A stretch of 64,000 nucleotides of DNA from Rosistilla oblonga (lineage in GTDB: Bacteria > Planctomycetota > Planctomycetia > Pirellulales > Pirellulaceae), in the NCBI RefSeq assembly GCF_007751715.1, contig NZ_CP036292.1, positions 3,348,001 to 3,412,000 of the forward strand, in the 5' to 3' direction. The notes under the pieces are model-generated. The model searched no databases, was not told the DNA's origin, and saw nothing but the letters and a program-made list of their open reading frames with translations. A program made the translations under genes and the position numbers. Of this stretch, positions 33,793-42,366 are shown piece after piece (positions within the stretch are counted from its first letter, which is position 1; each line of letters starts with the position of its first letter).

Positions 33793-35868
33793 ATGAACAG
33801 CTTTTCAGCACCTACCGAGAAACACTCCCCGGGCCCGGGTGTGCCATTCGTGGTTGGGCTTGCGCTGATCATGGTCGCAGGCTGGATGTTCGTTTGGAGA
33901 AGCTCGCTCGATGGGGTCTTTCATTTCGACGACTTTGGGAACATCGTCGATAACGAGCGAATACTGCAACTGTGGCCACTGGACGATTTTCTGACCAACA
34001 ATCGCCCGATCGGCTTGTATTCATTTGCGATCAACTATCATTTTTCGGGCACCGATCCGTTTGCCTACCATGTGACCAATCTCACGATTCATATCGCGAG
34101 TGGGCTGTTCTTGATGACTGGCTGCCTGCTGGCTTGGCGACTGTATCGCAAGCACTGGGCGAACGATACGCAACCGCAATGGACCTATTCCGCGATTCTG
34201 ACCGCCGCGCTTATCTCGACCGTATGGGCAATTCACCCGCTGACAACGCAAGCTGTCACCAACGTCGTCCAACGCTACGAATCGCTCGCGTCGATGGGAT
34301 ATCTTGGTGTTTGGGTCGGTATGCTGCTGTATCTCGACGGGCGCCGCTGGTTGGGCATGGTGATCGTGTTGCCGTCGGCTTGGATCGGTTTGATGTCGAA
34401 GGAGGTCTTCGCCACCGCGCCGCTAGCGGTGTTGCTATTGGATCGCTTGCTGACTCGGCAAACGTGGTTTTCGATCGCTCGCCTTCGTTGGCTCCCCTAC
34501 GCGTTGATGCTGTCACCTTATGTTTGGTTTGTGCCCAGCGTTTCCAGGTTCTTCGATCCCGAGCGGACGCGCAGCAGTTCGATGGGACTGGGGATGGACC
34601 GCATCACTCCCTGGGAATATTTGCGCACCCAAGCCGAGGTGATTTGGCATTACATCGGACTGGTCGTTTGGCCAAAGGACCTATGCTTTGACTATCTCTG
34701 GCGGATTGAAACCAGTCCTTGGAACTATCTACCACTTGGAGCCGCCATCGTTGCGGTGATTGTTGTTGCGATGGTTTGTTATGGACGAGGCATTCGCCAA
34801 ACGGCGAATGCCTCGGCTCGCACATTCTCGATCGGATTGGCTGGATGGATGGGACTGAGCTTCTTTTTTATCCTCGCCCCCACGTCCAGCTTGATGCCGA
34901 TCGCCGACATCGCCGTCGAACATCGGATGTATCTCGCTTCGGCCACGGTGATTGCCGCGATCGTGTTATCGATGCAGTGGTTGTTCACAGCCGGGATACG
35001 ACACAGCGACCACCCGTTGGTTCTGCGCGCGGCCGCCGCCTGTATCGTTGTCGCCTGCATCAGCCTGTTGGCTTGGCGAACGCACCTGCGGAATCAGGAC
35101 TATTGCAACGGATGGGTGCTTTGGAGCACCGCGGCGCGGATCTCTCCCCAGAACCCGCGCGCCTGGTACAACGTCGGTCGCGAGCTATATACCGTTGGCA
35201 ACTATCGCGGTGCCTTGCCTCCTTTGATCAGCGCTGTTGGTTTATCCAGTGTCAGCGTGCCGATGTTCGATGCCGGGCTCGCCGATTGCTTGCGGCGTAC
35301 CGGTCGGTTCGACGATGCGGTCACGTTGTTCCGACGCGCGATCGAAAAGGACGCCGACAACGCCCTCTATCACAACGATCTTGGTGTTACCTACCTGCAG
35401 CAGGAACAGTACGAGCTGGCCGAGCAAGAGTTTCTGGTCGCGTTGGGTTTGCAACATGCGATGGCAAAGTTCAATTTGGCCTTGGTTTATCAGCGGCAAG
35501 GCAAACCGGCAGCCGCGATACGGCTGTGGGATCAGGTGTTGGCCGAGGATCCCCAATTGCATTCCGCGGCCCGGCACTTGGCGTGGACGTTGGCAACGAC
35601 CAGCGTGGCCGGTTTGACGGATGTCGCACGCGCCGAAACCCTGCTGCGCCAGCACTACGACCTCAGCACCACGCAGAGCGCATACGTGCTGGACACGTTG
35701 GCGGCGATCTACGCGAGACGTGAGCAGTTCGACGCCGCCGAGAAATCGGTCCATGCGGCCATCGAGCGAGCCCGCGCCGTGGCCAATCGACAATTGATTC
35801 CCAAACTCAACCAACGCCTTGCCCTGTATCAAAATCGCAAGCCGTGTATCGATGGAGTACAGCCATGA
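33793..35868 (+). CDS. Polytopic membrane protein with C-terminal TPR repeats (TMTC/GT-C-like)
   Basis: A 691-residue protein. About ten hydrophobic segments fill the first 430 residues. The first loop reads FHFDDFGNIVDNERIL, which resembles the acidic-motif loop of GT-C glycosyltransferases and TMTC proteins. The remaining 260 residues are TPR repeats (ADCLRRTGRFDDAVTLFRRA, then NDLGVTYLQQEQYELAEQEF). Relatives are proposed to transfer lipid-linked sugars to exported proteins. Its place directly after pilin 2 makes pilin glycosylation an attractive but unproven role. The stop overlaps the next GT2 start by four bases (ATGA). Confidence 0.8.
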   Translation: MNSFSAPTEKHSPGPGVPFVVGLALIMVAGWMFVWRSSLDGVFHFDDFGNIVDNERILQLWPLDDFLTNNRPIGLYSFAINYHFSGTDPFAYHVTNLTIHIASGLFLMTGCLLAWRLYRKHWANDTQPQWTYSAILTAALISTVWAIHPLTTQAVTNVVQRYESLASMGYLGVWVGMLLYLDGRRWLGMVIVLPSAWIGLMSKEVFATAPLAVLLLDRLLTRQTWFSIARLRWLPYALMLSPYVWFVPSVSRFFDPERTRSSSMGLGMDRITPWEYLRTQAEVIWHYIGLVVWPKDLCFDYLWRIETSPWNYLPLGAAIVAVIVVAMVCYGRGIRQTANASARTFSIGLAGWMGLSFFFILAPTSSLMPIADIAVEHRMYLASATVIAAIVLSMQWLFTAGIRHSDHPLVLRAAAACIVVACISLLAWRTHLRNQDYCNGWVLWSTAARISPQNPRAWYNVGRELYTVGNYRGALPPLISAVGLSSVSVPMFDAGLADCLRRTGRFDDAVTLFRRAIEKDADNALYHNDLGVTYLQQEQYELAEQEFLVALGLQHAMAKFNLALVYQRQGKPAAAIRLWDQVLAEDPQLHSAARHLAWTLATTSVAGLTDVARAETLLRQHYDLSTTQSAYVLDTLAAIYARREQFDAAEKSVHAAIERARAVANRQLIPKLNQRLALYQNRKPCIDGVQP

Positions 35869-36557
35869 CGCGCACAGCCGATGAGCGACGGGATGTTTGG
35901 ATCGTGATCGCCGCCTACAACGAAGGCAGTCGACTGGCCGCCACGCTGCAATCGATCAACGGTCGAGGTTCGATCGTCGTTGTCGATGACGGATCGCGCG
36001 ACGACACCTACGACGTCGCGTGCGGCTTTCCGGTGTGGGTTCTGCAGCATCCGATCAATTGTGGCCAAGGGGCCGCTTTGCAAACGGGGATCGATTTTGC
36101 GCTGTCCCGGGGAGCTCGGGCGATCGTCACCTTCGACGCCGACGGCCAACACGATCCGGCCGACCTGTCAAACATGTTGCAGCCGGTGCTAAACGGCCAA
36201 GCCGACGTAACCCTGGGATCACGATTCCTCGGCTCGACACAAAACATGCCCACCTCGCGTCGCGTTGTGTTGAAGCTGGCGATTTGGTTCACGCGGCTGA
36301 CCAATGGGTTGATGCTTACCGATACGCACAATGGATTTCGAGTCCTGTCGCGCACCGCCGCCGGGAGGATTCGGATTCGCCAACCGCGGATGGCCCACGC
36401 TTCGGAAATCCTCGACCAAATTGCCAAGTATCAATTGTGTTATGTCGAAGTTCCGGTGACGGTCCGGTACCACGCCGCGACGCTTGCCAAGGGCCAGAGC
36501 TCCTGGGATGCGTTTCGAATCACCGGTCACTTGTTGGCGGGGAGGTTCTGGCAATGA
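35865..36557 (+). CDS. GT2 glycosyltransferase (dolichyl-phosphate mannosyltransferase-like)
   Basis: A 230-residue cytoplasmic GT-A fold enzyme. The nucleotide-sugar motifs are WIVIAAYNEGSRL, then SIVVVDDGSRDDTYDVA, NCGQGAALQTGIDFAL and the DXD region TFDADGQHDPADL. HNGFRVLSRTAA is typical of DPM1-like enzymes that load sugars onto polyprenyl phosphate. That fits with the adjacent GT-C-like protein as acceptor of such a donor. The start at 35865 overlaps the upstream stop, and the stop overlaps the DUF2304 gene by four bases. Confidence 0.92.
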   Translation: MTRTADERRDVWIVIAAYNEGSRLAATLQSINGRGSIVVVDDGSRDDTYDVACGFPVWVLQHPINCGQGAALQTGIDFALSRGARAIVTFDADGQHDPADLSNMLQPVLNGQADVTLGSRFLGSTQNMPTSRRVVLKLAIWFTRLTNGLMLTDTHNGFRVLSRTAAGRIRIRQPRMAHASEILDQIAKYQLCYVEVPVTVRYHAATLAKGQSSWDAFRITGHLLAGRFWQ

Positions 36558-36943
36558 ACCTGTTTCAATGGATCACCGTCTCCGCGCTCGGCCTGTTGGC
36601 CATCTTGGAGATCCGGGCCTACTTTAAAAATCGCCAACCAATCCATCTTCTTCGAGAACTGGTTTGGCTCTCGGCGATCGTGATGATCCTGTTCCCGGGA
36701 CTGACGACGCGTGTGGCTGGCTTGCTGGGGATCGGTCGCGGCACCGACTTGGTGTTTTATGCCTTCATGTTGCTGGCGACCGGTGGGTTCTTTCACTTCT
36801 ACGGGCGAACCTACGTCATGCGTCGCGACATCGTCGAACTGGCTCGCCGCGACGCGCTCCGCACGGCAACGCCGGGGCACGGACTGGACCACTCCACCGC
36901 GCCGCCAGCAGCCGCTCCCCATGACGACGGAGGCGACCGATGA
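36554..36943 (+). CDS. DUF2304 small membrane protein
   Basis: A 129-residue protein with three to four hydrophobic segments (FQWITVSALGLLAILEIRAY, LVWLSAIVMILFPGLTTRVA, LVFYAFMLLATGGFFHFYGR) and a polar tail. It matches DUF2304 proteins, which nearly always follow a DPM1-like glycosyltransferase, as here, and probably anchor or assist it. It overlaps both neighbours by four bases, which indicates a coupled operon. Confidence 0.85.
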   Translation: MNLFQWITVSALGLLAILEIRAYFKNRQPIHLLRELVWLSAIVMILFPGLTTRVAGLLGIGRGTDLVFYAFMLLATGGFFHFYGRTYVMRRDIVELARRDALRTATPGHGLDHSTAPPAAAPHDDGGDR

Positions 36944-38355
36944 CCTCCCCCACCAAAGATTCCCCAACGATCGCCCTAGTGATTCCCGGCCGCAACTGCG
37001 CCGCCACGCTCGACCGCTGCCTCCAATCCGTCGTCCCGTTGCTATCCTCCCTAAGCCGTAGTGGACGAGGCAACGAGTCCCCAACGCAAGAAGATCGTAG
37101 TGGACGAGGCGACGAGTCCCCAACGCAAGAAGATCGTAGTGGACGAGGCGACGAGTCCCCAACGAAAGAAGATCGTAGCAAACGAGGCAACGAGTCTCCA
37201 ACGAAAGAAGATCGTAGTGGACGAGGCAACGAGTCCCTGGTCCCGACCAGCCCCAAAGGCCAATGCGACGACGCCGACCGCGATGGACTCGTAGCCTCGT
37301 CCACTACGGCCGAAGACCAACCGGGAAAACTGCAAGAGATCCTCTTCGTCGACGACGGCTCGACCGACGCGACGGCCGAGATCGCGGCGCGGTATCCGGT
37401 GCGGGTGATCCAGGGAACGGGACAAGGCCCCGGCGCGGCACGCAACCTGGGCTGGCGAGCGACCGACGCCGACTTGGTGTGGTTCATCGACAGCGATTGC
37501 GTGGCCCAGCCCGACGCCTTGGCAAAGTTGTTGTCTGTTATGAACGATCAATCATTCGACAACGTAGTGGACGAGGCAACGAGTCCCCAAACAGGGGGGC
37601 TCGTGACCTCGTCCACTACCATTAATGGCATCGCCGGCGTCGGCGGCAGCTACAGCAATCTCTATCCCGACTCCCTAATCGCCACGCTGATCCACGAAGA
37701 GATCGTCGCTCGGCACCGGCGGATGCCAAGAGAAGTCGATTTCCTTGCAACCTTCAACGTCATCTATCGCCGTGATGTGTTGGCCGAAGTCGACGGTTTC
37801 AATGAAGAGCTAAAACTTGCCCAGGATGCGGAGCTCGCCTACCGCATTCGCGCCGCCGGTCACCGCTTAAACTTCGAACTCGATTCCCGCGTCGGCCACC
37901 ATCACCCGCGAAACTTCTGGCGTTATCTGAAAACACAGGCCCGCCAAGGCTACTACCGAGTCAAGCTCTACCGCCAACATCCTACAAAGATCAGCGGTGA
38001 TTCATACGCGAGCCTCCTCGATTATCTGCAACCGCCACTGGCGGTGGTGATCCTGAGTTCGCTTCCGCTGTGGATCTTTTGCAACGAGATGATCGTACCC
38101 ATCGCGATTTGCGCTGTCTTCCTGTTGCTGATGCAATTGCCGTTGGCCGGCCACGTCTTTCCAAAGCTTGGGAAACAATGGTTCGGCTTTCTTGTCTTCG
38201 GTACAGTTCGTTCATTTGCGCGTGGAATCGGGATGCTGCTTGGCGGAGTGACTGCACTGCAAGAATGGCTTGTCCAATCTGAACGGTCAGTGACTGCATC
38301 TACAACTGGCGCTGCCGCATTGGAATCGTTCGGAGGCCGTGGTCATGAGCGATAG
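36940..38355 (+). CDS. GT2 glycosyltransferase carrying two in-frame dispersed-repeat insertions
   Basis: A 471-residue enzyme. The GT-A fold starts IALVIPGRNCAATLDRCLQS and resumes at EILFVDDGSTDATAEIA, about 85 residues later than normal. The gap is filled by five copies of a 13-residue repeat (SGRGNESPTQEDR and variants), and then by an inverted copy read as GLVASSTT. A second short insert (VVDEATSPQTGGLVTSSTT, about residues 209-227) interrupts the fold before GVGGSYSNLYPDSLI. The later motifs DSDCVAQPDALAKL and QDAELAYRIRAAGH and the C-terminal membrane helices are intact, so the frame has been kept open. Whether it still folds is uncertain. The stop overlaps the next gene. Confidence 0.85.
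   Translation: MTSPTKDSPTIALVIPGRNCAATLDRCLQSVVPLLSSLSRSGRGNESPTQEDRSGRGDESPTQEDRSGRGDESPTKEDRSKRGNESPTKEDRSGRGNESLVPTSPKGQCDDADRDGLVASSTTAEDQPGKLQEILFVDDGSTDATAEIAARYPVRVIQGTGQGPGAARNLGWRATDADLVWFIDSDCVAQPDALAKLLSVMNDQSFDNVVDEATSPQTGGLVTSSTTINGIAGVGGSYSNLYPDSLIATLIHEEIVARHRRMPREVDFLATFNVIYRRDVLAEVDGFNEELKLAQDAELAYRIRAAGHRLNFELDSRVGHHHPRNFWRYLKTQARQGYYRVKLYRQHPTKISGDSYASLLDYLQPPLAVVILSSLPLWIFCNEMIVPIAICAVFLLLMQLPLAGHVFPKLGKQWFGFLVFGTVRSFARGIGMLLGGVTALQEWLVQSERSVTASTTGAAALESFGGRGHER
37058..37308. repeat. 39-bp tandem repeat array (5 direct copies plus inverted copy) inside a glycosyltransferase gene
   Basis: Copies begin at 37058, 37097, 37136, 37175 and 37214, a period of exactly 39 bases, so the reading frame is kept. 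Each starts with the core GTAGTGGACGAGGCAACGAG or a close variant. At 37284-37308 the core recurs in reverse orientation, which would allow a large hairpin. Confidence 0.95.
37564..37619. repeat. Inverted pair of the dispersed-repeat core inside the same gene
   Basis: A direct core at 37564-37587 and its reverse complement at 37595-37619 form a perfect or near-perfect inverted repeat of about 24 bases with a short spacer. The 56-base unit keeps the frame open and is the minimal, hairpin-like form of the element. Confidence 0.9.
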
Positions 38356-39340
38356 TTCGAGGCAGCCTTTGATTACGGTAGTCATTCCAACGCGAGATCG
38401 GCATGCGAAAATGTTGGGCTGCTTAGAATCGTTGACTCGGCAGACCTTTATCAATTTTGAGGTCATCGTTGTCGATGATGGTTCGAAAGATGAGACGCGA
38501 GAGAAGCTAGAACAGTTTGCCACAGAACATACCACGCTCGATCTTCGAATCATTTATCACCAGAATCCCCACGGCGCTAACCCCAGCCGCAACAAAGCGA
38601 TTCGCGCTGGACGAGGAGACCTGTATGCGTTCATCGATGACGATTGTGCCGCCGAACCGCAGTGGCTCGAAAGGTTGCAAGAGCCTTTGGAGAACGAAGT
38701 CGTTGCTGCCGTTTCGGGACACGTCGAGAATGTCGCGTTGTCCAACATTTGGGAGCTTTTCTTCGTTGGCCAGCACCGGGTTACATCGCGTCCGATCGAT
38801 GGTATTCGTGTGGCGAATCGAATCGTCGCTGGGAACTTGTTGGTACGTGCAGAGTTTCTTAGCGATGCTCTCGATGAAGACAGAGCGAGCGTTTCGACCG
38901 ACGTCGCCACATCTGCTCGCGGTGATGAAGAAGGATTGCGGATCAAAATCCAACGCGCCGGAAAAGTGATCGCTCATGTCCCGGAAGCTATCTGCTACCA
39001 CGATCATCCATATGGCCTCCACGCATTCTGTCGCCAAGCGTTCCGTAGCGGATGCTCCGCCGCACGACTGGCGTTGAAATTTGGATTAGCCCCGCGTTGG
39101 GAACTCATCGCGTTGTTGACGGCTCTCTTGTTGTTGTTTCTCGCACCGTGGAGATTCGAAGCGATGGTGATGTCTTCTATCGCCTTCGCTTTGTTTCTGC
39201 TTGCTGTGCTCTACAACGAATTGGCATTGAAAGCTAAGACGGTTGGTCAAACGATTCAAACTTTTCCGTCGCTTGTTTTGTATTACCTGCTGAGGACAGC
39301 AGGCTACGTCACCACTCATCTCCTTGCGTTCAGGCGGTAG
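38345..39340 (+). CDS. GT2 family glycosyltransferase
   Basis: About 331 residues from the ATG at 38345, which overlaps the upstream stop by 11 bases; a GTG at 38339 is an alternative. The GT-A motifs are clear: LITVVIPTRDRHAKMLGCLE, FEVIVVDDGSKDETRE, GANPSRNKAIRAGRGDLYAF and the acidic triplet FIDDDCAAEPQWLERL. The C-terminus has two hydrophobic segments (LIALLTALLLLFLAPW). It probably builds a surface glycan or the pilin glycan with its neighbours. The acceptor and sugar cannot be deduced. Confidence 0.9.
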   Translation: MSDSSRQPLITVVIPTRDRHAKMLGCLESLTRQTFINFEVIVVDDGSKDETREKLEQFATEHTTLDLRIIYHQNPHGANPSRNKAIRAGRGDLYAFIDDDCAAEPQWLERLQEPLENEVVAAVSGHVENVALSNIWELFFVGQHRVTSRPIDGIRVANRIVAGNLLVRAEFLSDALDEDRASVSTDVATSARGDEEGLRIKIQRAGKVIAHVPEAICYHDHPYGLHAFCRQAFRSGCSAARLALKFGLAPRWELIALLTALLLLFLAPWRFEAMVMSSIAFALFLLAVLYNELALKAKTVGQTIQTFPSLVLYYLLRTAGYVTTHLLAFRR

Positions 39341-39343
39341 CTC

Positions 39344-40123
39344 ATGATGTCAATAACAGCTTGCATCAAGCATGCTGCTGGCAAGAATACACTCGTTCGT
39401 CGCTGGCATATCATCCGCACGGGACGCCGTTTGTTCCGGGCGCATCCGGAGTGGAAACGATTTGCAGATGATTGGTATCGTTCGCGACTGGACGGACGTT
39501 CCTCGCTCGTAGACCAACGACCTTGGTTGACGTATCCGACGCTGCAATGGCTTGCGGAAACCGACTGGTCGGGAAAACGCGTCTTTGAATGGGGCGGAGG
39601 TGGCTCGACGTTGTTCTTTCTTCGTGCGGGGGCAGTCGTCGTTACAGTCGAACACGATCGACAATGGGGCGATCAAATTGAAGCAGCCGCAAATGCTCAC
39701 GGCTACGAGAGCCTTGATCTGCGTCTACACGAACCGATCGCTACGACAAACGGTTCGGGTTGCCAGCCGTACACCTCGACGAATGCCCGATATCAGAAAC
39801 TCAGCTTTGAACCCTACGTCAAAACGATCGATGAGTTCCCTGATAATTCGTTCGACTTGATTCTCGTCGATGGCCGATCCCGATGTGCTTGTTTGAATCA
39901 CGCGATTTCAAAGGTCGCCGACGGCGGAGTGATACTCTTTGATAACGCCGAGCGCGAAGCTTATCAAGATGCCATTGAACATACATCGACACGTCGTTTG
40001 ACGAATTGGAAACAGATCGATCTGAGCGGGCCAACGCCCTACCTGTGGGATGCTCAGGCGAGCACTTTGGCATGGTGCCGAATTTCTGGAATCGACGCGG
40101 AGCGCTTCAACGATGCGAAATAG
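39344..40123 (+). CDS. Putative SAM-dependent methyltransferase of the glycan cluster
   Basis: A 259-residue soluble protein. KRVFEWGGGGSTLFFLRAG is the glycine-rich SAM-binding motif I, VVVTVEHDRQWGDQI is the acidic end of beta 2, and FDLILVDGRSRCACL with GGVILFDNAE are later Rossmann strands. The match is to FkbM-like or class I methyltransferases in general; the substrate is unknown. It lies three bases after the preceding glycosyltransferase and overlaps the following sulfotransferase-like gene by 11 bases. Confidence 0.75.
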   Translation: MMSITACIKHAAGKNTLVRRWHIIRTGRRLFRAHPEWKRFADDWYRSRLDGRSSLVDQRPWLTYPTLQWLAETDWSGKRVFEWGGGGSTLFFLRAGAVVVTVEHDRQWGDQIEAAANAHGYESLDLRLHEPIATTNGSGCQPYTSTNARYQKLSFEPYVKTIDEFPDNSFDLILVDGRSRCACLNHAISKVADGGVILFDNAEREAYQDAIEHTSTRRLTNWKQIDLSGPTPYLWDAQASTLAWCRISGIDAERFNDAK

Positions 40124-40748
40124 AGACACGCGATTTTCGAACATCTTTGTCCTGGGGACAGGTCGCTGCGGAACCGTCTCCTTTTTCAAGGCATGCCGAC
40201 ATATTAAAAACTACTCCGCCGGGCATGAAACCCGATCGGGTTCGATCGGCCCCCAGCGTTTGAACTACCCGCACGCTCATATCGAAGCAGACAACCGTTT
40301 GACCTGGTTTTTGGGGCGAATGGACCGGCAATTTGGCAACGATGCCTATTACGTTCACCTGCGCCGTGATCCGATCAAGACGGCGGAGAGTTTTGCTAAA
40401 CGGTATACCCGTGGTATCATCGCTGGCTACCGTTCTTCGGTTTTGTTGAATCCATCTCGATCTGAATTGCCGATCGATGTTTGCTTGGATTACGTCGAGA
40501 CCGTTACTGACAACGTTTCGCACTTTCTGAAAGACAAATCGCATCAGATTGAGATGGATATCGATCGACCGGACGAAACATTCGGGCGGTTCTGGTCCGA
40601 GATCGGAGCACAGGGAGATGATGCGGCGGCGATGCAAGAGTTGCGTGTTCGGCACAATGCCTCGCCAAAACTGTTTTCCCGCGTAGGATTGACCAACCTT
40701 GCCTTCAGCATCTGTCCTCAACTGAATCGACTATCACGCTGCCGGTAG
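40113..40748 (+). CDS. P-loop sulfotransferase-like protein
   Basis: A 211-residue protein. The N-terminal NIFVLGTGRCGTVSFFKACR is a sulfotransferase 5-prime phosphosulfate-binding loop. YYVHLRRDPIKTAESFAKRY is the usual 3-prime phosphate-binding region with the R-D-P motif. The product could sulfate a sugar of the pilus or capsule glycan, which would match the sulfated-glycan theme of planctomycetes, but this is inference. The start at 40113 overlaps the methyltransferase stop. The 3-prime end overlaps the convergent flippase gene by 31 bases. Confidence 0.78.
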   Translation: MRNRDTRFSNIFVLGTGRCGTVSFFKACRHIKNYSAGHETRSGSIGPQRLNYPHAHIEADNRLTWFLGRMDRQFGNDAYYVHLRRDPIKTAESFAKRYTRGIIAGYRSSVLLNPSRSELPIDVCLDYVETVTDNVSHFLKDKSHQIEMDIDRPDETFGRFWSEIGAQGDDAAAMQELRVRHNASPKLFSRVGLTNLAFSICPQLNRLSRCR

Positions 40749-41968
40749 AGCAAGTTGACTGCCATGGTGGCTGAGGAGGCTAGCAGAGCCAATGCCATCT
40801 GGTTTCGTCCGCAGACCGGCAAAGGAATCACAAGTGCGATGGCAAATACAGCAACGCCCACGATCGCGATCGCAACTAACGCTTGTTCACTGTATTGAGC
40901 AACCAAGTACATGTTGCCGACGACGCCTGCCACGCGAACCGTTCCTGCTAATAAAACAATAGCAATCGTGATTCGGGATGCCTGATATTCGCTTGGCAGG
41001 AAAAATGCTAACGCCACTTCGCTACATGCAAATGCCGCGGTCGTGACAAGCAAGGTCACCCCACCAAAGGCGGCGAACACGCGACGTGCGAACGAGGGTG
41101 TCTCACCAGTCGCACTGACGACGTGCGGAAAGACAGTTCGAGTAAGCAGACCAATCACTGTCACGTGAGAACGCAGTACAAATGCAGCGATCGCAAACAG
41201 TCCCGCTTCGCCTGCGCCAAACAGGATTCGGGTCAGTGAGACCCCAAGCGATAGTGGTGCGACGTTTAGGGTTGTCGCGATCGACATCATCCGTGCGGAT
41301 TTCCACAACGAGCTAGCTTGGGACCAATCAAATGACGGTCGGAAATCAGCATTTCGAACTGCGAGATCGGTGAGCGAAGCGGCGGCCACCAGAGTCCATT
41401 TGCCCGCAACCAAAGATGCAGCTATCGGTACCGAGATCATTTCCAGTCCAAAGAGGGCGGAAGTGAGCATGACCGCGATCACATCGACGCAAGCGGCGAT
41501 CGACGCGCCGCGCACCTGTTGCCCCTTGGCGTCGTAAATCGCGTTTGGGATAAGGCAGGCGCCGACGTGTCCTATTGAGATCACAAGGTAAGCCATACGC
41601 TCGCCGCTATCGATCGGAACTAGCAAGCTCGCAATGGCAAGCAGGAAGACCATCACTAAGCCGATGCCGCCTGAAAGGAACAAGTAGGAGCCGGTGATGG
41701 CGTTTTGTTGCTCCGGGTGCTTAACAAGTTCGCGGATCACCACGTTCCGAAATCCAGAGACACTGAGCGTAGAAAAGAATTGTTGAAAGAACATGGCACC
41801 GCTGAGTTTGCCAAAGTCTGCTGTGCCGAGTGAATTGGCAAATAGCAGGAAGGTCGCGGCTGCGCACGTCTGCGAGACGACCGTGCAAATCACGAGGCCG
41901 ATCATCACCGAGGCAACCCGACGTTCGCCTGCAGTCTTGAGTCGTTTCAACGGTGATTTGGGTAGCAT
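40718..41968 (-). CDS. Polysaccharide flippase, Wzx/MATE-like
   Basis: A 416-residue membrane protein with about 12 hydrophobic segments, starting MLPKSPLKRLKTAGERRVAS and then VMIGLVICTVVSQTCAAATF. The segments SLGTADFGKLSGAMFFQQFF and SGFRNVVIRELVKHP resemble the oligosaccharide-flippase superfamily (polysaccharide biosynthesis proteins, PF01943/PF13440). It would move a lipid-linked glycan across the inner membrane. It is on the opposite strand to the other glycan genes and overlaps the end of the sulfotransferase-like gene, so it has its own promoter near 42 kb. Confidence 0.82.
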   Translation of the reverse strand: MLPKSPLKRLKTAGERRVASVMIGLVICTVVSQTCAAATFLLFANSLGTADFGKLSGAMFFQQFFSTLSVSGFRNVVIRELVKHPEQQNAITGSYLFLSGGIGLVMVFLLAIASLLVPIDSGERMAYLVISIGHVGACLIPNAIYDAKGQQVRGASIAACVDVIAVMLTSALFGLEMISVPIAASLVAGKWTLVAAASLTDLAVRNADFRPSFDWSQASSLWKSARMMSIATTLNVAPLSLGVSLTRILFGAGEAGLFAIAAFVLRSHVTVIGLLTRTVFPHVVSATGETPSFARRVFAAFGGVTLLVTTAAFACSEVALAFFLPSEYQASRITIAIVLLAGTVRVAGVVGNMYLVAQYSEQALVAIAIVGVAVFAIALVIPLPVCGRNQMALALLASSATMAVNLLYRQRDSRFS

Positions 41969-42366
41969 GTTCCAGTTTCGGTAGCACTATCAGCGAGCCA
42001 CGTTGGCAAGGGCAAGGGGCATTTCACCAACTTTAATATTTCCGCGAGCACGCCGAACGACGAGCTCGTTGATCCCAACGCGAATCGCTTGCAAACTTCG
42101 CTTGATTATAGCCATCCGGTTTGTTTTCTCGACATGGGACGAACCATTGCACAGCGGCGCCGGCGTGACGTCACGACACCTCTGTGTATCCAAGCTTGAG
42201 ACTATCTCGCCAACTGGCGGGCACTATTTTGTGTCCCCGCGATCGAATCGGTACAGCCGCTACAACCGCTCAAGTCGACGGCCGAGGGTGCCGATATTGA
42301 AAGCAACCGACGGGGTTGGTCGCCCGGCTGGATTGGCCCTCAAACCCGTTTCTATCAAGGTGATGC
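41969..42366. other. Divergent intergenic region between flippase and secretin
   Basis: About 400 bases with no recognised gene. It must hold promoters for both divergent genes. CGTGACGTCACG at 42163-42174 is a perfect 12-bp palindrome and a possible operator upstream of the secretin gene. Nothing else stands out. Confidence 0.4.

Noticed and set aside
37058-37308. Possible CRISPR array in the 37-kb and 48.5-kb tandem repeats
   Set aside because: The sequence between the cores is itself repeated rather than unique, the copies are directly tandem with 39- or 44-base periods, one array lies inside a coding gene, and no cas gene is present.
42163-42174. CGTGACGTCACG as a CRP/FNR-type operator of the secretin gene
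   Set aside because: It is a perfect palindrome but lacks the spaced TGTGA-N6-TCACA form of CRP/FNR sites, and only one copy was seen, so no regulator can be named.
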